From: Buddleja alternifolia
Lineage: Eukaryota > Streptophyta > Magnoliopsida > Lamiales > Scrophulariaceae
Length of the DNA stretch: 64,000 nt
Assembly: GCA_019426215.1 (NCBI GenBank)
Contig: CM033402.1
Location: forward strand, 7,503,246 to 7,567,245
Reading direction: 5' to 3'
How positions within the stretch are numbered: position 1 is the first letter of the stretch; each line of letters starts with the position of its first letter. Below are positions 33,491 to 44,399 of the stretch, piece after piece. A program made the translations under genes and the position numbers. The notes beneath the pieces are model-generated. The model saw only the letters and a program-made list of their open reading frames with translations. It was not told the origin of the DNA and did not search any database.

Positions 33491-33672
33491 AGTCCTCCAT
33501 GGTTTTTCACTTTTTACTTTCATCTTTACTTTTTAGAGAGATAATTTTGTTGTGGGAGAATCTTTCATAAAAATTACGATCGTCTAGCTGAACGAGTGGT
33601 CGTCGATTCGTACGTCCTCCGAAAACTTCCAACTCGTAGGTACTCTTTGTTTTTATTTTCTTTCTTGTTATA

Positions 33673-36046
33673 ATGGCTCGTACTCGTTCCTCCGCGTCTG
33701 TTAACAACAACGAAATCCTCAGTTCTTCTGATGAAGAGGCTGGGTTGGATGCTCTAGACCAATTGGTCGAAGGTTATGCTCCGACAGACGATGTCCCTGA
33801 GTCGTCTAATAGAAATCAAAATCCTGAGTCGTCTCGAAGAGACGAAGGTGCAGAGCCCCTAGTAGATTTAGAGGGGCCTGCTGAGATCAATACTCACATA
33901 ACCTGGCTTAATCAAGTGTCAACTGTTAGGTCTACCAGGGAGAACGAATTGAGGGTCAAGCATTATATTCCCGCGAATTATATAATTCGTTTTCCTGGAC
34001 CTTCGGATCGTATGCATAAGCCCCCCATAGGTTTTCGTACATTTCACCTTGCACACCTTACTTCAGGAGTTAGGTCCCCCCTCCACCCGTGTATTAATGA
34101 CATTTTATTAAATTACGGACTGAGTCCAACACAACTTTTGCCCAACTCGTATAGACATATAGTTCTCTTTATAGTTTTAATGACCGGTTATGGGCATCCG
34201 GCTTGCTTAGCTAATTTTCATAGGATGTTTTTTCTTAACCGTTGTAAGATATCAACCCAGCGTGGTTTCTTTTATTTTTCACCCCGTCAAGATGCCACTT
34301 TTCAAGATAGTACTCGTGACTCGTTTGGGTCATGGAAGGACAAATACATCTTTATTTCTCCTCCCAAGGGCGACAGTTGGCTCGTTCCCAGAAAATGGGG
34401 CATTAGAGAACGAGAATTAGAGATAGAAAACCCAACATGGGGGCGGGGGTTTTTAGAAGAACTAGTGTCCTTCCCTTTTGTTACTGAGAAGCTCATGCGC
34501 GAATCTATGCTCGTTTCCTGTGGGGTGAGCTCAGCATCCCTCCCCAGAGTTACTGATATTGGTGAGCCTCGTTATTTTTTTATTTAAAGTGTTTTTCAAA
34601 TTTATTGAGTATAAGAATAATCCTTTTTGGTAGGGATGGCTACTCGCAAAACTCGTTTGGACACTCTTCGTGACGAAGAAGAGTCATCTGCGGCAGAGGG
34701 TTCACTCGGCCAGGCGCTACCAACAGAGCCGCCTATACAAACTTCTCCGGTTCGTTCACCGAATACCGGCCGACAACAGTCTCTGAGGATCATTAGCCCC
34801 GTCACCAGAACCGGCTCTCAAACAAGGAAAAATGTCCCTTCGTCCCGCGTCGAGATTGACTCAGAAATTCAAGACAAAGGTCCAGAGGGTCCGAGGGTGG
34901 AGTCGTTCATCGCTCCTGTAAGTCAACATCCTCCTTTAGCCAAACGACGTAGGGAGACAACCTCCTCCGAGGAGGACATCGTTCTCTCCGACACACGATC
35001 CACTACAGCCCGCTTGGTAGAACGATTGGAGGCCCTTAATCTCAACGACTACCAAGAATACAAGATGCCCAATAGGTGCGAGGAGAATACGAGTGAAGAT
35101 CCGATTGTTCCAGATTGGCGGATCTATCCTCAAAGCTCCATATTGGCTGGTCCCCAAGGGACGAATGTAGCCCTAGAGATGTATCGCAGCATGCATCTAC
35201 CTCGTGATCAGGCTATATTGATTAAGCAGTCTTACACTGCTGTTGAAAGAATGGGTGCTTCCCATATAATGAAGGTAATACTCGACTTTCTTTCTTTCAA
35301 TATTATACCTCGTTTCTCCGTGATTTTTTATGAAATTATAATATTTGCGAACATTCGTGTAGGCTTCAGCTTGTTTGCACGACTTGGCTTTAAGCTGCGC
35401 CGGGCTTAAAGAAGAGCTAAGGTTAGCAAAGGCAAAATTCACGAAGTACATAGCCGATACGGCAGCTGAAAAGAACTCGTTCTCAACAGTGAAGAACGAG
35501 CTGCTGGAGACAAGTCGTCGATTGACTACCGAGCGGGTCATTCACCAAGATGCTGTGAAGGCCTTGGAGATCGAAATTGCCCGTGTCGAAAGTGAGAAGG
35601 CGAAAGTCGAGACTCGTCTGGATGAAATGATGAAGGAAAAGGATGATGCAAACGAGCTTGGTCGGATCAAAGGGAAACACGAATATCTCTCCTCCCAAGA
35701 AAATGCTGATGCGCTCGCGGAGAGTCGTCTTGGTGGGGTTCGTGATTTCATGAAGTCTACCCTTTTCGACCGTATGCTCCTTTCTAGGGCTTTGAAAGAT
35801 GAGAAGGATGGTTTCTTCAAGTGTATCGATTATGGAAAACTTCTCAACGCCTTCAAGTCTGACTTCGACATTCATTGTCTTGAAGATTGCTATAAACGCA
35901 AACTTCTCCGGGACTCATTCTCAGCTGAAGACGAGGAGTTCGAACCTATTGAGTTTCCCGAATTTTCCGAATTGGCTCCTTGGTATAAACCTCCAGCTCA
36001 TCATGCCCAGTCGTCGACCCAAGGAAGTGAAAACCCTCTAGGTTAA
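33673..36046 (+). CDS. Antisense extra gene of the Tat-type element (putative gypsy-type transposon domain)
   Basis: Three exons at 33673-34561, 34634-35274 and 35363-36046, with GT-AG introns in compatible phases, give 737 residues with no stop or frameshift. Residues about 120-170 (HLTSGVRSPLHPCINDILL, YGLSPTQLLPNSYRHI) match the 'putative gypsy type transposon' domain seen in antisense frames of plant gypsy elements. The middle is Ser/Glu-rich and the C-terminal third is a long charged coiled coil (about 510-640). The biochemical role is unknown. It runs opposite to gag-pol, converging with the integrase end near 36050-36370. It is the only uninterrupted frame in the element. Exon edges were set by hand. 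Confidence 0.8.
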
Positions 36047-36369
36047 AGTCGTTTTGGCGAGTGTGCCGTTTACTTTTGTTCTCATTTTATGTTATTTTAT
36101 TTCCTTTCCTAGATTCGTATGTTGAACATTCGTATGTTTATGTTATGTAGATTCGTATATTGAAATCTTTTATGTATCATGTTCGTTTGCGTCGAGTGCA
36201 GTTATGAAATGATCTGCCCCTTTTATTTCTGACTAATAATATTTGTGACATCTTTAAAATACATCTTTATACTCGTCTCATGGATCATTTACATACTAAA
36301 CTCGTTGACATCGAATGCAATCCTGAAATAAACTGCCCTTATGCATAAAACCTTCTCAAGTTGTCAACA

Positions 36370-39300
36370 TGCCACGGACGAGGTAGCTCTTTTCCTTGAA
36401 AATCTTGTAATATGTACGTCATCCCTTTCGTTATCTTTGTAATCTTATACGGACCATCCCAATTTGCTTCTAATTTTTTTTACGTGTTTCGAGACCTCTA
36501 CTCGTCTTAACACCAAGTCTCCCACTTGAAAGGACCTCATTCTTACTCTCTTGTTGTATGCTCTTACCATGGTATTTTTCTGTCTCAATATGTTTGCATA
36601 TGCTCGTTCTCTCACTTCTCAATAGTATCCAATTCAAACTCCCGATTACACTGATTTATCTCCGGGTTGTAGTCCAGTACCCTATGCGTCATCATACCAA
36701 TCTCCCCTGTGATGACCGCCTCCGATCCGTATACAAGGCAAAATGGTGTCTCCCCGGTAGATGATCTAGGAGTCGTTCGGTACGCCCATAAGATGCCGGG
36801 AAGTTCGTCCGCCCAAGCAGATCTCATGCCATCGAGTCTAGTCTTCAAGTGTTGCAATAGTATCCTATTTGCAACCTCTGTCAGGCCATTTGCTTGTGGA
36901 TGTCCCACAGACGTAAAGTTCTGCTGAATCTTCAACTCTTTGCACCACGATACCATAGATTTCCCATTGAACTGTGTTCCGTTATCAGAAATTAAGATTC
37001 TAGGAATACCGAACCTGCAGATGATATTCTTCCATCAGATTAATAATTATAGCATATAATATTCAGTGTACATGGAATCATCCATTTTGGTTTGTTTTGT
37101 TAACCTGCAGATGATATTCTTCCAAACAAAATCAATAATAGATTCTTCTGTAATAGAGCTACCGCTTCAGCCTCAATCCATTTTGTGAAGTGCTCCACGG
37201 CCACTATAATAAATTTCTTTTGATTCTTGACTGGTGGGAACGGTCCTGCATACGATTATAAACATTAAATAAATCCACTCACCTTATCACGCTATACGAG
37301 TCTTTGTTTTTTTTAAAAAAAAAAAAAAACGAGTCTTAGGTAAGTATCAACCGAGTATGTCGATGCCCCATTGATCAAATGGATATGCGATTTTTATCAC
37401 TTCCATGGGCCTTCCTGGTTGGTGTATTTCATTAGAGTGTAATTGGCACTGTTTGCATCGTTTTACAAATTCCTGTGCGTCTTTAACAAGAGTTGGCCAA
37501 AAGTATCCTTGTCGCGTGATTTTTTGAGCCAATGACCGTCCGGCCGAATGATTTCCACAACTTCCTTCATGTATCTCTCTCAGAACATACTCTGCTTCAC
37601 CTGGGTCGAGACAACGAAGCAAGGGTCCAGCGTTCGATCTTTTGTACAACTCGTCATTAAGAATTGTGAAACGAGTCGACCTGCCACAAAGTCTACGTGC
37701 CTCCAATCTATCCTACGGTAAGCATCCTCGCAATAGGTATTCTATGATTGGCCTTCTCCAACTCGTGTCTTCTTCTAGACTTGTGACCAGAACCTGGGGT
37801 TCTAGTTCCGAATGATCTGAAACGAGTAACGAAACGGACCGACTGGTGGATCCCACGATCTGATTCGCGAACTTGGATAATGCATCCGCTCGTTGATTTT
37901 CATCCCTCGGTATTTGACACAATTCAATTTGATCAAATTCCATCATTAGTCGTTTCGTTTTTTGCAGATAATCAACCATAGTTTTTTCTCTTGCCTCGTA
38001 GATTCCTGATATCTGTCGTGCTACTAGTTGTGAATTAGTGAATACTTTCATGTTTTGGATATTCAGGGTCTTTGCCATTTTCAAACCCGCAATCAACGCC
38101 TCATACTCTGCCTCGTTATTCGTAACTTCGAAGTTTAGTTTTATCGCAAACTCCAAGTCGTTTCCTTCAGGAGAACGAAACCATACTCCGGCCCCTCCTC
38201 GTCTCGTCACTGATGATCCATCTACGTGTAAAGACCAGGGGATTGTATCTATAGATGAAATCGAGGCCACCACATTGGGGTTTACCGTCATCTCCACCAG
38301 AAAATCTGCCATCACTTGGGCTTTGGTCGAAGTACGACTCTTGTATTCAATACTAAACTCGCCTAACTCGATGGCCCATTTTATGAGTCTCCCCGACACG
38401 TCAGGTTTTGCAAGTACTTGCTTCAAAGGTTGATCTGTGAGAACAATTATATGATGAGACTGAAAGTACGGTCTAAGCTTCCTGGCTGCAGTCATTAGCG
38501 CAAGTGCCCATTTTTCAATTTCTAAATAATTCACCTCAGCCCCTTGTATCAACTTGCTAACATAGTACACGGGACGATGGTTACCTTCGACTTCCCGTAC
38601 GAGTACAACACTAAGGGCTACTAGTGAAATTGCTAAGTACAAAAACAGTGGTTCTCCCAACATTGGTTTTGTTAACAAAGGCGGAGACGACAAGTAAGTT
38701 TTTAAATCATTAAAGGCATCCTCGCACTCGTTCGTCCATTCGGAGCGTTTTACATTCCTTAAGATCTTGAAGAAGTGCAGACCCTTGTCTGCCGAACGAG
38801 AAATGAAACGATTCAAACTAGCCATTCTTCCTGTTAACTTTTGTACATCTTTCACACTCGTTGGAGATTGGATGTTCAAAATTGCATCAATTTTCTCGGG
38901 ATTAGCCTCGATTCCTCATTGGGTGACCATGTATCCTAAAAACTTTCCACCTCGTACCCCGAAGGTACACTTACTTGGGTTTAACTTCATGCCGTACTCT
39001 TTCATAATTGCGAACGACTTCTTGAGATGTGCCAAATGGTCATTCTCGTTCACACTCTTCACAAGCATATCATCTACATAAACTTCCATCGTTTTTCCTA
39101 TTTCATCTTCAAACATCATATTAACGAGTCGTTGGTAAGTTGCCCCCGAGTTTCTTAAACCAAATGGCATGACATTGTAACAATAAACTCTTCTCGCTGT
39201 AACGAATGCGGTCTTCTCTCGATCCTCTTCCGCCATCATTATCTGATTAAACCCTTAGTAAGCATCCATCATGCTCAAAAGAGCACAACCTGCAGTAGAG

Positions 39301-40314
39301 TCTACAAGTAAGTCTATACGAGGCAAGGGGTAAGGATCACGAGGGCAAACTTTATTCAAATCAGTACACATTCGCCATTTTCCTCCCGATTTGGGTACAA
39401 GGACTACATTAGCGAGCCAATCCGTGAATTGGATCTCGTTTACATATCCTACATCTAGGAGTTTTTTGACTTCTCCTTCAATTATCAAGTCTCTGTCCGG
39501 TCCAAAATTCCTCCTCTTCTGCCTCACAGGTCGTGCCTCCGGGTCAACATTGAGTCGATGGACCTTTGAAGTCCGCAACTTTCCATGCGAACATATCAGA
39601 GTTGTTTCTCAAAAAATTCACCAGCTTCGTTTCTACTTCAGGATCCATCTCTCCTCCAATCTGTGTCATTTTGTCCGGGTTTCCCGGTATAAGTTCAATT
39701 GATTTGTGAACCATGGGTTCGACTCGTGCGTCAACTCGCTTCTGTCTTTTTTCCAAACTCTCAATCAGAGCCTTTGCTTCTTCATCCAACACTTCAATTC
39801 TGCTAGCTTCGCACTTTCTCTTCTTTGATGAATTCACCTTTAATGAGGTCGTGTAGCACTGCCGAGCCTCCAGTTGATTCCCACGCACTTCACCAATACC
39901 ATTGTTTGTTTTGAACTTCATCTTCAAGTGTGGAGTCGAAACAATAGCTCCAAATGTGTTCAACATGGGTCGCCCCATAATCATATTGTACGCAAAGGGT
40001 ACATCCACAACCAAAAATGTAATTCGATTCGTCTTCGATCTCGACCCCACCCCCAACGACACATCTAGCTCAATTGACCCTTTAGGCATAATCGAAGATC
40101 CTGTAAACCCAACCAAAGGAGTACTCACACTTCGCAGCCGAGTACCATCCAGCTCCATCTTTTTCAAAACGTCCCAAAAGATGATATCTGCAGAACTCCC
40201 AGTATCCACCAAAACTTTATGCACCACAAAATTGGCCACATCCATCGAAATCACCATGGGATCGTTATGAGGGTCGTGCATTCCGTCGTAATCATTGTCG
40301 TCAAAGCTAATCAC
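36370..40314 (-). pseudogene. Broken pol: protease, RT, dual RNase H, integrase
   Basis: Read right to left: aspartic protease with LVDTGSSADI (about 40200); reverse transcriptase with VPKSGGKWRMCTDLN and the YVDD motif (about 39090); RNase H (about 38790-38300); an archaeal-type RNase H (about 38240-37870); integrase zinc domain (HEGSCGNHSAG...CKQCQ, about 37590-37430); and integrase core (ISDNGTQF, GHPQANGLTE). Lesions include a frameshift between protease and RT (about 39560), stops at about 39255 (CAA to TAA), 38916 (CGA to TGA) and 37713, and two GT-AG inserts in the integrase (37246-37351 and 37015-37104). There are also one-base shifts near 37155 and in the C-terminal domain near 36475. 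In the second RNase H an expected Asp reads Asn (TNSQLV, about 38030). Not functional. Confidence 0.9.
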
Positions 40315-42242
40315 TTGGTTCCTCGCACTCGATCCTCCAGTAAGTGAAAGAACCTGTCAGGTTCACCCCGGTAGTAGCTAGAACGACTCTCCCTCGTATA
40401 TCTTTTCCTCGCGTTAGATGAGTCCCCATCAGTAGGCCCTCCTGCTATCATGTGTATCTCTCGACGACTACCTTGTTTGGGTGTCTCCCGCCCTTCGACT
40501 CTTCTCTCGTTTGTACGAGGACCGCTATTAAGATGATGAACGTCATTATGCTCGTAATTATGAGAACCGTCATTACGGTGATAGTCATTACTTCGCTCGT
40601 GATTACGAGAACCGTCATTACGGTGATAGTCTTTTCTCTCATAATTACGAGGACCGTCATTACGGCGATAGTGATCTTGCTCGTTATAATGAGGGTTGCC
40701 TCGTGGGCGTTCATTGTTCGGGCAATAATTATCGCTTCTGTGATCTTCATTTCTGGGCTGCTCGTAATTACGAGTCTGACGATCACTTTCAATTGCTGTT
40801 TCATGGGATCGTTCTCGTGAACGACTGTGCGGTCGATAGTGTTCATTTGTCTGAGTGGCTTCTAGGACTCCTTCTTCTGCCAAAGTCCTGTCAATAAAAT
40901 CGTTCAATACCCCCGATTCGATAAGTCGTTCGATTTCATCCTTCAACTGAAAACACTCTTCAGTGTCGTGGCCATGGTCTTTATGGAATTCACAGTATCT
41001 ATCCATGTTCTTTTTCACACCATTTCTCATTGGCTTGGGTCGTTGAATTCGAGTCGTACGTAAAGCAGCAACCAGGATTCTCGTACGAGTCGAGTTCAAC
41101 GGGGTGTAATGTTCAAATTTCAGTCTATGGGGTCGATCATGATCTCTCCCCGACCCCGTTCCCTCATATCGTATGATTTCATGCTTTTCTTTACGACCCC
41201 GTGGGTCGTTCACAACTTGCAAATTGTTCGAGTCTTTCAACTCGTTCATTTCTTCCTCATTAATATACTCTCCCGCCAATTCCATCAATTCCTCATGGGA
41301 TCGTGGAGGGCGGCGGGAAAGTGCATCATTAAAGTTTCCCTTCTTTAAGCCTCTCATTAAGAAGCTCAGCATTAATTCGTTATTAAGTTCCGGAAGGTCC
41401 ATGGCTTCTTGATTGAAGCGGTGTATAAATTCACGCAAAGACTCGGTTGAGCCTTGTTTCAATCCCATGATCACAGATTTAGACTTCTTCATTTTTTTGT
41501 TACTAGCAAAATGACTTTCAAACTTATATTTTAAGTGTGAGTACGACTCTATGGAACCGGGAGCCAGACTCATGAACCAGTCTTGCGCCCGACTCACAAG
41601 AGTCATGGTAAAAATCCTGGCATTAATCGCATCCGATTGTCCCTGCAAAGACATCAACAACTCGTAAGATGTAATATGGGGTCTAGGATCACCCGTTCCA
41701 TCAAATTTTACAAAATCGGGCATCCGGAAAAGGCTGTTCGGAACTTCCTTCATGATCTCAGTGACAAAAGGAGAACTGCGGGCCATCAGTGTGGGAGCTG
41801 GCCTCATTTGCACAGGAGCCGCAATCTTTTCCACCCTCGTACGTCTATCCTCCTCATAATGCACTGCTCGTCGTGGTGCACTCGGTGACTCCATCGCACG
41901 AGTCTTTCCTCTCCCGGCATCTTGACGAATACTCATCACATCATCATCATCTAACGACTCTCCTTCTTGCTCTCCATCTCAATTCTCCTCTTGATGAAAT
42001 AAACTTCTTCTCGCGGAAGGATCTGCACGTGGTTCTCCTACATTAGGTGTTGTCGGAGTACGAGTAAGGTATTTCTGCATCTCCTCCTTGGCATATTCCT
42101 TCATTCTCCTCTCCAATTCTCCCTTCGTCATCGTTACAACAGCACTTGTTCCTTCCTCCATAAGCGGATCTGTGTTCAATCCTTCCTCTTCCCGAACCAA
42201 ACGACTCTTCACGTTGCCAGCCTCAATTCTCATTGCTAACAA
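40311..42242 (-). pseudogene. Broken gag of the Tat-type element
   Basis: Frame begins near 42242 (MLAMRIEAGNVKSR). It is stopped once at about 41980, where CGA appears changed to TGA, then runs open to 40311. The retrotransposon gag core is visible (DPRPHITSYELLM, QDWFMSLAPGSIESY, SLREFIHRFNQEA) followed by a CCHC-poor knuckle region (YCEFHKDHGHDTEECFQLKDEI). The C-terminal part has imperfect repeats of NYERNDYHRNDGS type from tandem 33-36 bp units at about 40530-40700. Gag and protease are in different frames at the junction. Confidence 0.88.
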
Positions 42243-42264
42243 GTCTCAGCAACCTCAAAGTAGT

Positions 42265-42282
42265 TTCCCACAGACGACGCCA
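42265..42282 (-). other. Primer binding site
   Basis: Just inside the 5' LTR the minus strand reads TGGCGTCGTCTGTGGGAA. Primer sites start TGG; the first bases fit the 3' end of tRNA-Asp, but the match is partial, so the primer tRNA is uncertain. Confidence 0.55.
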
Positions 42283-42284
42283 AC

Positions 42285-42833
42285 TGATCTAACCCAAATT
42301 CGGGGACCCAAGTTTCTCAGTCTGGAATGACACGATTCACTCCACGAGTATGATGATGAAGAATTATGGCTGCACTCAATGATAATTAAGCTACCTACGT
42401 ACCTAATTAGGATCAAGCCTGCGTAGTTCTATATTGGTTAGTGTATGCAGAGTCGTACTCGGTGAACGAATCTAGTCTCCAATTTTATAAGTGTAAGGGA
42501 AAGTACTCCCCAGTCTATAGACTCGTTGTTAATGAACATACGAGGCTAGCTCTTGAGAGAATATTCCAAAGATTCCAACCCCTAATAAATGTTATGAGGG
42601 GGTATTTATAGTGCACACTCTGTACCAATGGTTGTTGGGCACTCATAGGATGCTGACAGGTGGCACTAACGGACGGCGGATGACTCGTATGTGTGGGGTC
42701 GGGTCAGGGAACGACCCGACCCGGTACTGTTACTTAGCGCGGACCTAGTCTAACAACTCGGTTTCTGGGCCTCTGTTGGGCCTGGGTTCATTATTCGCCT
42801 CTTATTGGGCTTATTTCCTATTTTATTATATCA
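42285..42833 (-). repeat. 5' LTR of the Tat-type element
   Basis: 549 bp; includes a TATAAATA box (complement at 42603-42610) that would start transcription of gag-pol toward lower coordinates. Confidence 0.95.
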
Positions 42834-44194
42834 CACGGGTTAAAATATGATGACAAAATAGAATAATAAAAAATAGTCTTAAACTTATTTGGCATTTGGC
42901 CCCAAGATTCATATTTATCTGCATGCATATCAGGAATTGGAAAATCCCATGAAGAATTAGTAGTACCCAGATTTTCATTATATACAATTCCAACACCACC
43001 ATACGCATCACCCGATGTTGAACATCCTAAAAAACAATCACAAAAAATAAATTTTTTGAAAGTTTGAACAAACAAGAAATATTTTAGAAAATATGATGAC
43101 ACAATGAAAGATAAAACATAGATTACCTGCTTGTGCATCGACCATTTGGCTTATACCTATATTTAAATCTGGTAAGAAGGGTTGTGAATAAAATGGTGGG
43201 AATTGGTTAGGCGTCGGCGTCACTTGTGTTAACAATGACGAAAAGGGATCCTGAGAATGTATTATTTGTTTCTCAATAAAAAGCTCCAATGTAGAAACTT
43301 CATTCATAGGATCCAAGAAAAACCACAAGTCTTCATCGTCTTTGATTTCCATTAAATTCTCCCTAAACGTACCCCCTTCTCCATATGAGTATTTAATAAA
43401 AACTTTCAAGTTGATTCACATCAATTTTGGTTCTATCATATAACCTTTTCACCAAATCAACAAATTTAATCTTACGGTCTATTCTCAGGTTATCGCTTGG
43501 ACGTATACTACTATATCTCATTGAATTTGATTCTTCTATTATCTCACCATCAAAGAATATAATAAGTTTGACAGTGCCCGATCTCGACATTTCTGCAAAA
43601 TATCAATTCTTAAATTATAGTTCAAACCGCAAAATACTACTAATTATATCAAAGTTCAAATTATAAATACTAAAATCAATAACAAGACAAAAATTAATAA
43701 TACTAATTTAATATTCTAATTTAAGCCCTAAATCAAGTTCTACATTAAAATTAAAAATTAAAGATTAAATTAGCATAAATCCTACGCCATTAACATATGC
43801 TTCAATTTAACTAAGTCAAAAAATGAATTTAGCAATAAATACAAACAACATAAATTACAATACTAAAAAATATTTCAATTTAACTAACTGCTACTTTAAT
43901 TCTAAATTATAATTTAAAATTAAGTTTAAATTAGCATAAATCTTATGATATTTAGATCACAAACTATAAAATGAAATAATAAATTTAATTAAAAAAAATT
44001 TAACTAAATAATAATAATAACACTGAATTAAAAAAATTACCTGTAAATTTTTGAAAGTTTGAATATTCTTGATCCAAATATAGAAGAATAAATGTAGATG
44101 AAAAATAATGGAAGAAATGTTCTCGGAATGAATGGAGAAAAAACGGGAAGAAATGTCCTCGGAATGAATGGAGAATGGGCCGGAAAGATATAGC

Positions 44195-44310
44195 CGGGGG
44201 TCGCGCCTTGGACCAAGGCGTGAACAGTCAGAAAGTAGACGGTCACGCCTTGGGCCAAAGCGTGACTGTCACTTTTGGCAGGGATCACGCCTTGGCCCAA
44301 GGCGTTTTGT
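44195..44310. repeat. Right subterminal palindromes of the MULE
   Basis: Three palindromes: CGCCTTGG-AC-CAAGGCG, CACGCCTTGG-GC-CAAAGCGTG (one mismatch) and CACGCCTTGG-CC-CAAGGCGT. They mirror the left-end pair at 26391-26446. Confidence 0.85.
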
Positions 44311-44399
44311 GGTATTTTCTGAATCCCGATCAAAATTGAGGTATTTTTTGAATTTTTTATAAAAAATGTAATATTTCTTTAAATTTTTCATTAAAATAA

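Larger units (their letters stand above)
32499..42833 (-). mobile_element. Ty3/gypsy LTR retrotransposon, Tat lineage (10.3 kb)
   Basis: Two direct LTRs of 549 bp begin TGATCTAAC and end TATATCA. They are flanked by a perfect 5-bp duplication, CACGG, at 32494-32498 and 42834-42838. The minus-strand order is gag, protease, reverse transcriptase, RNase H, a second archaeal-type RNase H, then integrase. The dual RNase H is the mark of the Tat lineage. An additional antisense gene lies between integrase and the 3' LTR, also known from this lineage. The LTRs differ at about 9 of 549 positions by eye, so the insertion is fairly recent. Gag and pol are nevertheless interrupted by several stops and frameshifts. 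Confidence 0.95.
30421..43590 (-). pseudogene. MuDR-type MULE transposase, split by a retrotransposon
   Basis: Read on the minus strand, the gene starts near 43590 with a PB1/MuDR N-terminal region (VKLIIFFDGEIIEESNSMRY). An exon to about 43040 and one from about 43020 follow, then the main exons at 32463-30421. The catalytic domain shows VDGTHL (first Asp), LSDRHQGLL (second Asp) and TTNMGESFN (Glu), then a SWIM zinc finger CSCGHWTTIGIPCSH. This is the DDE transposase that cuts and joins MULE ends. Lesions are a one-base frameshift near 43405 and a Trp codon changed to TGA at about 31366. The 10.3-kb Ty3/gypsy element lies between 42838 and 32494, just upstream of an acceptor CATTTAG (about 32464), so it appears to sit in an intron; the matching donor is uncertain. 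Confidence 0.88.
26308..44389. mobile_element. Two-gene Mutator-like element (MULE), 18 kb with nested insertions
   Basis: The inverted ends start GAAAAATTTAAAG and stay similar for about 100 bp. They are flanked by a perfect 10-bp duplication, ATTAAAATAA, at 26298-26307 and 44390-44399. Inside are a PMD gene on + (26969-30182) and a MuDR-type transposase on - (30421-43590), converging about 240 bp apart. Two later insertions, a 774-bp hAT element and a 10.3-kb Ty3/gypsy element, each have their own target duplication. Removing them leaves about 7.0 kb. Both genes are broken, so this copy is not autonomous. Subterminal palindromes of ACGCCTTGG..CCAAGGCGT type lie at both ends. Confidence 0.93.

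Noticed and set aside
38038..38433. 131-residue + strand frame opposite RNase H
   Set aside because: Shadow of the pol frame; no spliced gene structure or family motif, unlike the antisense gene at 33673-36046.
41109..42046. Overlapping + strand frames opposite gag
   Set aside because: Shadows of the gag coding strand; no conserved domain.
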